NCBI RefSeq assembly: GCF_030272615.1
Contig: NC_081415.1
Location: forward strand, 418,460,757-418,524,756
Origin: Cryptomeria japonica
Lineage: Eukaryota > Streptophyta > Pinopsida > Cupressales > Cupressaceae
Direction: 5' to 3'
DNA: 64,000 bases
Below the pieces are notes generated by a model, which did not search any database, was not told the DNA's origin, and worked only from the letters and a program-made list of their open reading frames with translations. Position numbers and translations under genes: made by a program. Shown in pieces: positions 12,208 through 24,354 of the stretch (positions are counted from its first letter, which is position 1; each line of letters starts with the position of its first letter).

Positions 12208-12520
12208 CATGGAGTCTCTCAACATGATGCCCACAATGGCTACACCCATTTGTGGAAAAAAACTCAAAGGTTCATCACAGAGTCTCTAAATGTAATGTCG
12301 TCATGGAGTCTCTCAAAATGGCATCCACCATGGCTACTCCCATGTGTGGAAGGATACACATGTACAAGTGTTCATCACAGAGTCTCTCAACATGACATCG
12401 TCATGGAGTCTCTCAACATGATGTCCACCATGGCTACTCCCATGTGTGGAAACAAACACAAGTACAAGGGTACATCACGGAGTCTCTCAACGTGATGTCA
12501 TCATGGAGTCTCTCAACATG
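12208..12520. repeat. Tandem array, about 100-bp unit, three copies
   Basis: CATGGAGTCTCTCAA recurs at 12208, 12302, 12402 and 12502 (spacing 94, 100, 100). Each unit also carries an internal half-repeat ending in AGTCTCTCAA. The array lies between gag and the 3' LTR of the copia-type element and does not look coding. Confidence 0.9.
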
Positions 12521-12879
12521 ACATCTCATCTTAGTCTTAGAGATGAACAAGGGCTCGCACCTCATAACTCTCCATCTCATAGAAATATACTCTACAAGGG
12601 GTTTCACCTCATATTTCTCCATCTCAGAGAAATATACACTACAAGGAATCTTCATGACGACGTGACTCCCTCTGAAGCTCCAAGTATTAGCATCAACCTC
12701 TTGACCTCCTCGTCCAAGGTTGCCTCTGTTGGTTTGTCAGACTCGCTCTAAATGTTAACTCCTCCTTTTCGAAGAAACTGATCGACTTTAGAATAAGAAA
12801 CTTTCTTAATCGACTTTAGAGCTTGGCTCCTTCTGAGATGTCCCCATGGCAGTTTATGCAATAGAAACAATTTGTGTAG

Positions 12880-13665
12880 ACCTTAATTTGCAATCTCAAG
12901 AAAAGTGACCATACTTGTCACACCTAAAACATTGAATGTGAGAGAGATCCTTCTTCTTCTTCGGTTCTAAGGTAGAATCTGATTCTCTATCTCTATTCCT
13001 CTTTCTTCCTTTGCCTCTTTCTCTAGAAGTGTGTGTAGCAAGAACTTGATTTTCTACATCATGATAGTTTCACTCAATTCCTCTTACTGCAAACCTGGAC
13101 TCTTCTTGAATACAATCAGTTCGAAGACAATCAAAATTCGGCAACTTAGATCTCCCATTGATGCTTTGGATAAAAGGTTCCCAGGATTGGGGAAGACCAT
13201 TTAGTGCCAACATAACAAGATCTATGCCTACAATTATGTCCCCAATAGCGCTCAAATAATCTCTTAAATCAACAATCTTCATAAAGAATGAGATGATTGA
13301 ATCTTCCTTATCCATTTTTACATGGTGAAGTTGTTGTCTCAAAGCAAGGGCTTTGTTGGTATTGTTGATCTCATACAATCCTTTTAGAGTATCAACATTT
13401 CTTTAGCTAACTTCAACTTGGAGATGATCGATACTAGGTGATTCATCATAGAGTATATCATGATCTTTCTAGCCTTCGTGCCATTTTTCTTCCACTGGAT
13501 TTTCTCAGTATCATCGGAAGGCTCGGTCATATCACTTTCCACGACATCAAGAAGATCATTCTCCTCTAATGCAATGAGTACCTTGGGTTTGAAAGAGTTG
13601 AATTTTGAGGCTCCATCAAGCCTATCTTCTACCATAATGCCATTCACCATCTTCTTTTTCTGCAC
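12880..13665 (-). pseudogene. gag: Ty1/copia Gag, broken
   Basis: Read on the minus strand, the N-terminal part starts around 13653 (MVNGIMVEDRLDGASKFNS), typical of plant copia Gag. A frameshift near 13380 leads into the second frame with the Gag core (LRQQLHHVKMDKEDSI, LALNGLPQSWEPFI). A zinc knuckle CX2CX4HX4C (CFRCDKYGHF, then DC after a stop) lies near 12935-12885; its Arg codon has become TGA. Gag packages element RNA into particles. No pol follows: downstream is only the tandem array. The gene is inactivated by at least one frameshift and one nonsense mutation. Confidence 0.85.
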
Positions 13666-13801
13666 AAATTCTCCTTCAAATATCTTCCCTTAAGTCTGAA
13701 ATAATTTACAACCTTAGATCTGTAATACTTTGCCTTCAAGATCTGCATTAGATGAAAAGTTTACCTGACTACTTAAACAAATCTAATCAGATCTTTTCCT
13801 A

Positions 13802-13818
13802 GACCTGCTTTGATACCA
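13802..13818 (-). other. Primer-binding site, initiator Met tRNA
   Basis: On the minus strand the LTR end is followed at once by TGGTATCAAAGCAGGTC, the usual complement of the 3' end of plant initiator methionine tRNA with one likely substitution. This fixes the orientation of the copia-type element. Confidence 0.9.
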
Positions 13819-14243
13819 TGTTAGTTTTAGGATAAAAAATGTAAGCAATTAGAAAATGAAACACATAAGACAATGAACACTAGGAAAACCCTCCTACTCG
13901 AGGGAGAAAAACCCAACAAATAATATCTTATATATCAAATAAAGAAGTGCAGAATTTTGCATACAACAATCAGGCCTTATATAGGGCCAAGTCTCATACA
14001 ACAATATATATGTCCCTTCTCTTGAATGAATGATTATACTTCTTGAAGAATTCGGTCTGCTTCTAGGAGGATGCGAACTTCTGTTGTTGCTTAGGAGAGG
14101 CGAACTTGAGAGGATGAATTGTGATTGTTAATTATCAAATGAGATGAAATCACCTCTCATATATATAAGGATAGGTGACCTCTTCACTATGCTGGCCCCC
14201 CTTAGAGAATAAAAGATAAAACATTATTGTTTACAAGAAGGCC
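13819..14243 (-). repeat. 5' LTR of the copia-type element, left part
   Basis: Begins TGTTAGTTTTAGG in plus orientation. It is interrupted after AGGCC (14239-14243) by the Tat-like element and resumes at 35873, ending CTAACA at 35924. Confidence 0.9.
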
Positions 14244-14319
14244 TGCTGAACAATATATTTGAATTTAAAAAAAAATCTTCCCAAAGGCGCGAAAGCTAAA
14301 AGATCATCGGCCAAAATAT

Positions 14320-14860
14320 CATGTCGAGCATCTCAGAATGAGTTTCACCGAAAGAATAGTTTCATCGAAATAAAACACAAAGTGTAAAATACTAAGTTAA
14401 GATGTCTTCGACAAAATATCTCCTTCGGTAAATGAGGAAGCCGCTCATCGATATCCCAGTTTCATCGAAAAGTGAAACGCCAACAAAAGGTGAAGTTGAG
14501 GAAATGAAATTGTCGAGGAAGCTTAAAAAGCATTCATCGAAAAGCAAATCTTATCGATAACAATATGTCAATAAAAGCAGAGGGATTTCATCGATAAAAG
14601 AAGGACATCGATGAAAAGAAGATTTCAGAGGGCTCTCGTGAACTTTCACCGAAGTATAAAACTCATCGAAATATGATTTCGATGAGAATCATGAATAACT
14701 CATCGAAAAAGAATTCATCGAGGAGAGGATGATTTCGAGGAGACTAGAAGATGGTTTTTTGACAAAGACCATTCACTGATGAGTTGATATCGAGGAAAAT
14801 GAACTTTCGATGAAAGATTAAAGCATTCAACCGAAGACAGGGGTTTCATCGAAATCTCGA
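14320..14860. promoter_or_regulatory. TCGA-rich motif cluster in U3 (5' LTR)
   Basis: Dense repeats of CATCGAAA, ATCGATA, TTCGATG and CACCGAA in both orientations, the counterpart of the cluster at 30900-31470. Spacing is irregular, so it is not a simple tandem repeat. Role unknown; position upstream of the LTR ORF suggests enhancer or transposase-like binding sites, which is inference. Confidence 0.6.
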
Positions 14861-15155
14861 TTCATAATCTTTTTCAGCTGAACAGTACTTCTCGCGAAGG
14901 AATTAAAAGCTCAAGTTGAGGATGTCACATCTGTAATTAAGTTTGAACATTTGAGTAGCCGTTATAAACACAGAGACATTAACTATTGCACAAGTTTCCC
15001 ACACAGTTACAGCTGAATTGATCAAATTTTCATAAGAACCAGACTTTGGTGCAAAAGACGGAAAGTTACAAGGAGTTAGCTGAAGTTCGTAAGTAACAGT
15101 CAGAAGAGCTCGACAATTCTCCAAGTAAGTGTGATATCTCACATTGATTGAAATT

Positions 15156-17804
15156 ATGGAACCATCTTCTTCTTATAAAAAGAGTAGGAAAGGAAAGGAA
15201 ATGAACCCTGAAGAGAAACCCAAATGACAGAAAAAGGAGGGTAGAGCTTTAGCTCAGGATCTGTTAGACCAGTGCCCGACATCTAGTGTAAGGTCCAAAA
15301 AAATCAAAAGTGAAGAGGAAGGGTTGGAAGATAGATTTGAACATTTAGAAGACATATGGACTGAAACCAGAGGACATGAGTTGTTCTTATTTGGTTACAA
15401 GAGAAGGGATGCTCCTGAGCCCGCGAGTAACCTGTAGAAGAAAAATTTGGGGAAATTGGCAGTTCTGAATGTATTTGTGGATGTCAAATTAATGAAAGCC
15501 TTAGTGGATTGTTATGATCCAAAAACCAAAACCATATGTGACTACCGAGGGAATCCTATGGTGGTAATTAACAAACAGACCATTGATATGGTGTTTGATC
15601 TAGACTGGGATGTAGAAGAGAAAATTGACATACAGAAGCTATCGCAAGAGTTCTTCAATTTAGAGGACATTTATAGGAAATGGAGACTACCCATTCACTG
15701 GCCAAAAGTGGGAAAGTCCTTAGTTCCTTTCAGTAAAGATGACAAGGTGCCTTTTGATGTCAACCAATTCCATCCGTATTTCAAGTATACATACTATGCT
15801 GCAGCCCAAGTATTAGGCTTAGAAGCTCATCCTCTCATGGATATTGGGGTTATGGTTCTCTGTGTTGATTTACAGTCAAAAGACCCTAGGTCGTTTGACT
15901 ATGCCACTTATGTTGCAGAAGCCCTAAATCATGGGTTAGAAAAGTTAAAAGGAGACCTTGTAAATGTTCATTTCTCATTGTACTCCTTATTAATGCACAT
16001 TATTCTTTATTGTGGACAAGAAATCAATTTCTGGTTAGACAATTTTACCATCAGAGCTTATGATAAAAATGGTTTGAAGAAGCTAGTCCAGTTGTGGATG
16101 TCTACATGGGATCAAAGATTTCTGAACAACCAGTATTGGCACTTTCAGGAATATTTTGTAAAACCACTCAGTGCAGCCTTCGGACAACATAGAAATTATG
16201 CTTTGTCTCCTGAAATCAAAAGATTCCTCAGGCCAAAAGACTTCTCTCCAAAGTCTCAGATTGATCACAACTAGGGTGATTGGTATTGCCACCCTAATCA
16301 TATAGAAATCAGGGTTTTTGGGTATGAAGGAAAGCCATACATGCTTCCAATTACAGTGCCAAACAGGGTGGCCAGCCTAGAGATTGTAAGACAATTGTCT
16401 GCTATCAGTGCCAAACATCTCACAGATTTTGGTAAACAATCTATTGTGCCAGGGTTATTTGTGTTTTCTGATTTCATTGTTAAAAGTTCTAAAAGTTATC
16501 ATTTACTTCAAAATAAATTAGATTATTATGGCATGACTCTGGGTGATCCTAGAGAGAACTTTGATCCTGAAGGATATATAAGAGCTGCAAGGGCATCACA
16601 GAAACTAAAAGCCGAAATACATGTGGCTCAAATGCCAGACGATTTAATCAGGAACCTTGAAAGGGAAGAGGCCAAGGTTTTGAGAGAAAGAAGTGAGATG
16701 ACTTGGGAAGCCTTCAAGTGGAAGAGAGCAAGAGGGATGGTGGATGGAGATCTACTTGGAAACCTCCAAGATCCTTTGGAGATAGCCAAAAAACTACTTC
16801 AGCATGAGGTAGAGATTATGAATAGAGTACCCCCACAATTCCTCCATTTTGTCAACACTGAAAAGGATAGTAAACCATTGGCTCACATGTCACCGAAATC
16901 AGATGCTAGTAGCATCCCTGCTGACTCCCCTAGAGAGGATTATCCCCCTAGTTTTGAAGCAGAGGTAGATGTGGACACTGGTGAATTTAATATTCGAGAT
17001 ATAGTTGATATAAGAATGACAGAACATGAATACTTTGTTGCAGATGATGGATTCACTTCTTCAAGAGAATTCCTTTCATTCTTATACCAGTATAAAGGGG
17101 CTCATGTGAAACGAAGTATGACTGGGAGATCAGAAGAAGAACAGATGAGAAGGCTACAAGATGAGATAGATGCTCTCATGAAAGATATGACCCCTGAGAA
17201 GGGGAGGAAAATATTAAAGGAGGCTGGAGTTATCATATTTTTAGGTTGGGATATAAATTCAGCACTTCTGTTTGATGGATTCTTGAAGAAGCAAGACACA
17301 AATCAACGGGTATTGCCTCAAGAAGTAGATAAATTGTTCATGGGCTCGGGGTATGATCTTGATCAAAAAGCTCTCCGACAATGGGCACTATATCGGAGAG
17401 GAAAAAGACCAATTATTGTAGATGTTGAAGAAACCTTTGGGCACCTTATGGTCCATCAGGTAGGAAAGACTGACCCTAGGGTCACTGCAAAATTAAACTT
17501 GGATGTAGCCAAATTAAATCTGGATCAGACAAAGTTTTTGGTCAGGGAAAACATTACCTATAAGGGTTTATATGAAAGGACTAAAGAGGAGAATCAGAGG
17601 CTACAAACAAGGATATTGCAATTTGAGACAGGGACTCCTTTAAATGAATATGTTGCATATCCCACAGGACGAAGCTTGGATGATGTCTTTGATGTTCTGT
17701 ATTGGAAATATCAAGCAGAGAAGGCTGCCAAACAGGTGAGTAATATTCAACAGAAGATGGATAAAATGGTTAATGATATCATTGAACACAGGTTCAATAC
17801 CATG
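15156..17804 (+). pseudogene. LTR-embedded ORF, 5' LTR copy, N-terminal 883 codons
   Basis: First part of the 1050-codon U3 ORF described at 31761-34910; it starts MEPSSSYKKS at 15156. Stops in this copy are TGA at 15225 (Arg in the 3' copy), TAG at 15435 (Trp) and TAG at 16272 (Trp). Each is a single transition. At 17804 it is cut by the inverted solo LTR and continues at 22797. Both sides of the insertion add up to 3150 bases, exactly the length in the 3' LTR. Confidence 0.88.
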
Positions 17805-18709
17805 TGTTGGGTCTCAAATCAATAGATTGGATAGGTTCTAAGGAAATGCCAACTCCTATGATCAAGCCCTCCAATTGACTTGGCCAACATATAGAGTGAA
17901 CCTGTCTGGTTGCTAACTCTCTCACTTTAGGCTCTGCAGGACCTAGGCAGGTATACCTATTCACTGAATGTCTCCAATTACCAGTGCTTTTTATAGCAGA
18001 TTTATCATCCTAATCTAATATATCCTGATCTTGAAATGGCATGAGTTCCTTGAATGGAGATATAGCAGATGAGTTGAAGATTGTTGTTTGTTTTCTTTAT
18101 GTTTCTTAATTACTCCTATTGCTTATTAAAATAATCAATTATGAATGAAATGAGGGGTGCAACTTGTAATTTAGCCAGTGCCTTCTTCGTTGTTTGGGTT
18201 ACAGAGTCATTACACTTTTCTTTAGGACTTATGGTGCGAACCTGTGAGACAGTTTTTTAATTCATCCCTTTATGAACCTGTCAGTTATTATTTCTTTTGG
18301 AACCAAATGAATGCTTATATCATATGCTGATTGAGTGAATTTAACCCTACCCTTAAGGGACCAGTCAATTAAGCTTTGCAAGGAACAATCACAATCCGCA
18401 AGCAAAACTTTTGTTGCAACATTATAATATAAAACATAGATCTGATCTTAAGAACATGAATAACCTTATCGTATCAGACAATATCACAGACGATTGCCAA
18501 AAGAAAATGAAATGATCCACAACACATATGCAGAGAAATAGTCGATCAAAATTTGTATTCCATTATAGTTTGTATACAGAAGACTTACAGGCTGTCATCT
18601 ATCGCTATCTTCATCTTATCTAATCACTATCCCCTTACATTACAAAAATCATTCTCATATATATATGAGGATGAAGGCTTTTCACGAAGAGACACGACTT
18701 TTCACAATG

Positions 18710-21700
18710 CTAATCGTTAATTTGAATATTTCTAAACTTAAGCAAACAGAGATTTAGGAGCCCCAAATGATGGATGTAATCATCGTCTTTGAAGGTTTTG
18801 ATTCGAGGAGTTTGTTTCTTCAATTCATCTCCCAGCGACAGATACTTGAATATTATCTGGTTGACAGTAGGGGCCATATCCTTACTTCGATCTATCTCTG
18901 ACAATGCCCAATCCTTGACGCTGGCGAGCTCTTTTCGCAAATCCTCCAGGGATATCACTTCTCCTTCTTTGTAAACGGAAGGCATTCCAACGGGTTTCTC
19001 ATCATCCAATTCCTTTAGGTCTCTTCTCAGCGTATCTTCAAGTTTGACATGATTTTCCATATACGCAGTCCCCTCGGCCTTTTCCTCTGGTGTCATGGCA
19101 TCGACATTGTTTAGTACTTCATGTAGTCGTGCTTTTAACCTCTCATGCTCTGTTAACGCTTTTATCATTCCATCGTATACTTTCCAATATGGTTCAACCT
19201 GTAAGAGCATGGTGTTAAACCGATGTCCTATGATGTCATTGACCAGTTTGTCCATCCTTTGTTTGATACCTTCTGCGCGTTTATTGGCTTTCTCTGCTTG
19301 ATACTTCCAGTACAGAGCATCAGAGACATCGTCCAAGCTACGTCCGTGGGGTATGAGGTGTATTCGCTGATAGGAGTCCCTGTCTCTAGTTGCAATACTT
19401 TTGCTTGCAACTTTTGATTCTCCTCTTTAGATTTTTCATATAACCCCTTATATGTGACGTTCTCTCTGACCAAAAACTCTGTCTGGTCCAGGTTCAATCT
19501 GGCAACATCCAAGTTGAGTTTTGCAGTGACCCTAGGGTCAGTTTTTCCAACCTGATGAACCATGAGGTGCCCAAAGGTTTCTTCAATGTCCACAATGATA
19601 GGCCTCTTCCCCTTTGGATATAATGCCCATTGTAGGAGAGCTTTCTTGTCTGGATCATATCCAGAGCCTAAGAACAATTTGTCTATCTCCTGAGGCATCA
19701 CCTGTTGATTCAAATCTTGCTTCTTCAGGAAGCCATCAAATAAAAGTGTTGAATTTATATCCCAACCGGAGAAAATGATTACACCGGCCTCTTTTAATAA
19801 TTTTCTCCCTTTCTCAAGAGTCATGTCTTTCATGAGGACATCAATCTCATCCTGCAATCTCTTCATCTATTCCTCCTCTGGTCTTCCAGCCATGCTTCGT
19901 TTTACATGAGCTCCTTTGTATTGGTACAAAAATGAGAGGAATTCCCTGGAAGAGGCGAATCCATCATCAGCAATGAAATCCTCATGCTCAGTCATTCTTA
20001 TATCAACAACATCCTTGATGTTAATTTCACCAGTGTCCATGTTCATTTCTGCTTCGAAACCAGGAGGATAATCTTCTCTAGGAGAATCAGCAGGGATACT
20101 ACTTGCAGTCGATTTTGGTGACATGTGGGCTAGGGGCTGACTATCCTTCTCAATATTAATGAAATGAAGGAATTGCGAAGGCACTCTATGCATGATTTCT
20201 GCTTCATGTTGAAGCAGCCTTTTAGCCACTTCCAGAGGATCTTGGAGATTTCCAATTAGGTCTCCATCTATCATTCCCCTTGCCCTTTTCCATTTGTAGG
20301 CCTCCCAAACTAACTCACTCTTTTCTCTCAAGGCTTTGGCCTCCTCTCTTTCAAGGTTCTTAATCAGGTCATCTGGCATTTTGGCCACATGTATTCCAGC
20401 TTTGAGTTTTTGTGATGCTCTGGCAGCTCTTATATATCCTTCAGGATCGAAGTTTTCCCTAGGCTCACCCAGAGTCATACCATAATAGTCTAATTTATTC
20501 TGAAGTAAAAGATAACTTTTTGAACTTTTGACAATGAAATCAGAGAAAACCAATAAACCTGGAAAAATAGATTGTTTACCGAAATTAGTTAAGTGTTTAG
20601 CACTGGCAATAGACAATTGTCTTATAATCTCCAAGCTAGCCACCCTGTCTAGCACCGTAATTGGGAGCATGTGGGGTTTTCCTTCATATCCAAATACCCT
20701 GATTTCTGTGTGGTTGTTACGACAATACCAATCACCCCAATTATGATCGATCTGTGATTCTGGAGAGAAGTCCTTTGGTCTGAGGAATCTTTTGATTTCG
20801 GGAGACAAAGTGTAATCCCTGTGTTGCCCAAAAGCTGCACTAAGAGGTTTCACAAAGTATTCTTGAAAGTGCCAGTACTGGTTGTTCATGAACCTCTGGT
20901 CCCATGCAGATACCCATAACTGAACTGGCTTCTTCAAACCATTTTTATCATAGGATCGAATGCAGAAATCATCTGACCAGAAATTAATCTCTTGTCCACA
21001 ATAAAGAATGATATGCATTAACAAGGAATACAATGAAAAATGAACATTCACAAGGTCCCCTTTCAACTTTTCCAATCCATGATTTAAAGCATCTGCAATA
21101 TAAGTGGCAAAATCAAATGACCTAGGGTCTTTTGACTGTAAATCAGCACACAGAACCATAACCCCAATATCCATGAGCGGATGAGCCTCTAGGCCTAATA
21201 CTTGAGCTGCAGCATAGTAGGTATATTTAAAATAAGGATGAAAATGGTTGACATCAAACGGCACCTTGTCATCTTTGCTGAACGGAACAAATGACCCACC
21301 CACTTTTGGCCTGTGAATAGGTAGTCTCCAAGTTCTGTAGATATTTTCCAAACTAAAGAATTCTTGTGAAAGTTTCTTCATATCGATACTCTCCTCCACC
21401 TCCCAGTCCAAATCAAACACCATATCAATAGTCTATTTGTTAATTACTACTAATGTATTCCCTCTGTAATCACATATGGTTTTGGTTCTTGGATTGTAGC
21501 AATCTACCAGAGCTTTCATCAATTCTACATCTACAAACACATTTGGGACTACCAATTTGCCTAAGTTCTTCTTCCATAGATTACTTATGGGTTCAGGAGC
21601 ATCCCTTCTTTTGTAGCTAAACAAAAACAACTCATGTCCTCTGATTTCAGTCCAAATGTCTCCTAGATTTTTGAATCTATCCTCTAATCCTTCTTCCTCA

Positions 21701-21857
21701 CTTTTGATCTTTTTGGACCTTACACTAGATGAGGGACACTGGTCTAACAAATCCTGAGTCAGAGCTCTCCCTTCTTTCTTTTGTTTCTTGGGCTTCTCTT
21801 CAGGGTTCAGCTCTTTTCCTTTCCTACTCTTTTTAGAAGAAGAAGACGAAGGTTCCA
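18710..21857 (-). pseudogene. LTR-embedded ORF, solo LTR copy
   Basis: Same ORF family on the minus strand, from MEPSSSSSKKS (21857) to a C-terminus ending IQIND (18710). Lesions: TAG at 21430-21432 and TAG at about 19867 (both Gln CAG in the other copies) and a one-base deletion near 19344 that shifts the frame. Outside these points the reading frame is continuous for more than 1000 codons. Substitutions relative to the host copies are often conservative (DLDWEVEESIDMKKL against DLDWDVEEKIDIQKL). That pattern suggests protein-level selection before insertion; a codon substitution test would settle this. Confidence 0.88.
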
Positions 21858-22149
21858 TAATTACAGCAAATACGAGAGACAACACTTACTTGCAGGAATG
21901 CTCAACTCTTCTGGTTATCGTTCGCAAGTCTCCGCAAGTTCTTCGCAATTCTCAGTCTTTTAGCATCGATCCGGTTCTTACGAAAATTCACTCAGTTCAA
22001 CTGTAATCGTATGGGCAACTTGTGCACAGTTAATGTTCTGCATCTATAACGGCTACTCAAGTGTTTAAACTTAATTGCAGATGTGACACTCTTCAATTGG
22101 GCCTTTAACTCTTTCGCGGGAAGTACAGTTCGCTCAAAGTGCTCATATT

Positions 22150-22700
22150 TCAAGTTATCGATGAAACCCTTGTCTTCGGCCGAGTGTTTAAATCTTCCAT
22201 CGAAAGCCCATTTTCTTCGATACTATTGTTTTGGTGAATAGCTCATGTTGAGAAGCCGCTTTTAAGACTCATCGAAATCATTCTTTCATCGATAGACCCC
22301 TTTTTCGATAAGTCACTTGCAATTTCCATCGAAATCATTCCTTCGATGAGTTTCTTTCTTCGGTGAAGGCCTATGTATGTTCATCGATATCCTTTTTTCA
22401 TCGATATCCCTCTTTATCGATGAAACAACTTTGCCTTTGTTCGACATCATGTTCATCGATGAAAACTTGCATTTCGATGAATGCTTTATGAGTTTCTTCG
22501 GTAATGATATCCCTTCGAAATCACTTTTTGCCCCTTTTTGCTTTTTGCTTTTACCTTTTCGATGAAACTTGGGGTATCGATGAGCGGTTCTTTGTATTCA
22601 TCGAAGGTAACTTTTTGTCGAAATACTTTTGTATGGCGCTTTACGTACCTCTTTTCGATGAAAATATTCTTTCGATGAAACATCTTTTGAAGTGCTCGAT
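22150..22700. promoter_or_regulatory. TCGA-rich motif cluster in U3 (solo LTR)
   Basis: Third instance of the U3 cluster, inverted, with many TTCGATG, CATCGAT and TTTCGATGAA motifs. Although the surrounding sequence differs considerably from the host LTR, the motif density is maintained. Confidence 0.6.
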
Positions 22701-22796
22701 ACAGTTTGCTGGCCGAAACATCTTTTAGTCTTCATGCTTATGAAAACATACATTTTTTATATATTTTTATTTTCAGATATAGTGTTCAACATCATG

Positions 22797-23297
22797 CTCA
22801 TCCATGTTGAACATTATTGGAGGGTGTACACTGGGACCATAAAGGCATTAAGAGAGCATGAAAGGTTAAAAACATGATTGCATGAAGTGATAAACAGTGT
22901 TGATGTGATGACGCTAGAGGAGAAAACAGAACGGACTTCGTATATGGAAAATCATGTTAAATTCGAAGATGTGCTAAAAGGAGATCTTAAAGAATTAGAT
23001 GATGGGAACCCTATTGGAATGCCCTCGATTTATAAAGAAGGAGAATTAATGTCTATGGATGAATGGCAGAATGAACTTCTGAGCGTCAGGGATCGGGCTC
23101 TGTCAAGATTGGATCGAAGCAAAGACATGGCTCCTACCGTCAACCAGATGATATTCGAATACCTTTCACAGGGAGAAGAATTAAAGAAACAGAGCATCAA
23201 GATCAAGACTTTTAAAAAAGATGATTACATTCATCATTTAGGGATGCTTAATCTCTTTTTACTTAAGTTTGTTAAGAGTGTTCAAATTGACAATTAG
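22797..23297 (+). pseudogene. LTR-embedded ORF, 5' LTR copy, C-terminal 167 codons
   Basis: Continuation of the ORF interrupted at 17804. It has one further stop, TGA at 22875-22877, where the 3' LTR has CGA (Arg). It reads through the position of the 3' copy's terminal stop (EYLSQGEEL here) and ends VQIDN at TAG 23295-23297. Confidence 0.88.
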
Positions 23298-23341
23298 TAT
23301 TTCGAAAAGACATGTCTTTTCATAAATAGCCTTTGCTCTCA

Positions 23342-23350
23342 TATATATAT
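23342..23350 (+). promoter_or_regulatory. LTR TATA box (5' LTR)
   Basis: TATATATAT inside the palindrome CTCATATATATATGAG, 45 bases after the ORF stop. Matches the TATA box at 34955 in the 3' LTR. The genomic RNA should start about 30 bases downstream, leaving the whole ORF upstream in U3. Confidence 0.6.
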
Positions 23351-24257
23351 GAGAAGGGTTTCTTGTAATAAAGGAGATAACATGATAGCAAGAATACAGT
23401 GGTATATGATAGCTTGTAAGTTTCCTGTTACACAAATTTTGGCGGATACATAATATAATCAGTTGTCTTTTCTTTGCACAGGTGTTGTGGATTATTTCAT
23501 TCGTTGTTGGCAATTGCTTGTGATATTATCTAAAGAAGATAAGGTTATTCATATTCTTTGAGTGAAATATATGTTGTATGTTATAAGGTTGAAATAAAAG
23601 TTCTGCTTGTGAATTATAATTGTTCTTTGCAGTGCTTACTTGGATGGTCCCTTAAAGGTAGGGTTAAATTCATTCAAGCAACTTATGATATAGGCATTCA
23701 ATTGATCTCATAAGAAATAGTAACTGACAGATCCATAAAAGGGGTGGGTTCAAAAACTGTCTCACAAGCTCACACAATAAGTCCTAAGGCAATATAAAGA
23801 CTCTGTAGCCCAGACAGCAAAGAAGGCACTGGCCATCTGCAAATTACAACTTATCACCATATTCATCATATTTTATTTTACAATAGGAGTAATTGAGTAG
23901 GAAGCATAGAGTAAGTTGGCAATACTGTATACATATAAATTTCTAAGCACATAGATCAAATAGCTTCCACAACAACAATCTTGAACTCATCTGCTATATC
24001 TCCATCCTAGGAACTTATGCCATTCTGTGATAGGAGGAAGCCAGATCAGGATACTTAATGTGCTATAAAAAGCACTAGTCTTTGAAAACAACTAGTGAAT
24101 AGGTATACCCGCCTAGGTCCTGCAGAGCCTAAAGTGAGAGAGTCAGTAACCAAATAGGTTCACTCTATAAGTTGGCCAAGTGAATTGGAGGGTTTGATCA
24201 TAGGAGTTGGAATTTCCTTAGAACCTATCCAATCTATTGATTTGAGACCCAACAGAT

Positions 24258-24275
24258 TGGCGACTCTGCTGGGGA
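24258..24275 (+). other. Primer-binding site, tRNA-Arg-like
   Basis: TGGCGACTCTGCTGGGGA begins three bases after the 5' LTR. It matches the complement of the 3' end of a plant arginine tRNA (recalled as TGGCGACTCCACTGGGGA) at 16 of 18 positions. tRNA-Arg priming is common in the Tat lineage. Confidence 0.75.
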
Positions 24276-24354
24276 AGAACCCATATAAAAAAATAAAAAA
24301 AACTTTCCTCTCAAGGAGAGAGGTGGCGGCTCTAAGTAAGGGAGAGGAACATCA

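Larger units (their letters stand above)
17805..22791 (-). mobile_element. Inverted solo LTR of the same family
   Basis: 4987 bp, beginning TGTTGGGTCTC and ending GTTCAACA in plus orientation, that is, a complete LTR on the minus strand. No internal region is attached. The target duplication is CCATG (17800-17804) against TCATG (22792-22796), one mismatch. It differs from the host LTRs visibly more (roughly one base in ten in U5) than they differ from each other, so it belongs to another subfamily. It arose by recombination between the LTRs of a full element that had inserted into the ORF of the 5' LTR. Confidence 0.92.
14244..24254 (+). repeat. 5' LTR of the Tat-like element, interrupted
   Basis: Equivalent to the 3' LTR at 30849-35867. 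With the solo LTR (17805-22791) and one 5-bp duplication removed, its length is 5019 bp, exactly that of the 3' LTR, and the two differ at few positions by eye. It contains the U3 motif cluster (about 14320-14860), the 1050-codon ORF (15156-17804 joined to 22797-23297), a TATA box at 23342 and R-U5 down to CAACA at 24250-24254. Confidence 0.93.

Noticed and set aside
17805-22791. Chromosomal inversion
   Set aside because: Ends are exact LTR termini and the flanks carry a near-perfect 5-bp duplication; the host sequence is continuous once the block is removed, so it is an insertion.
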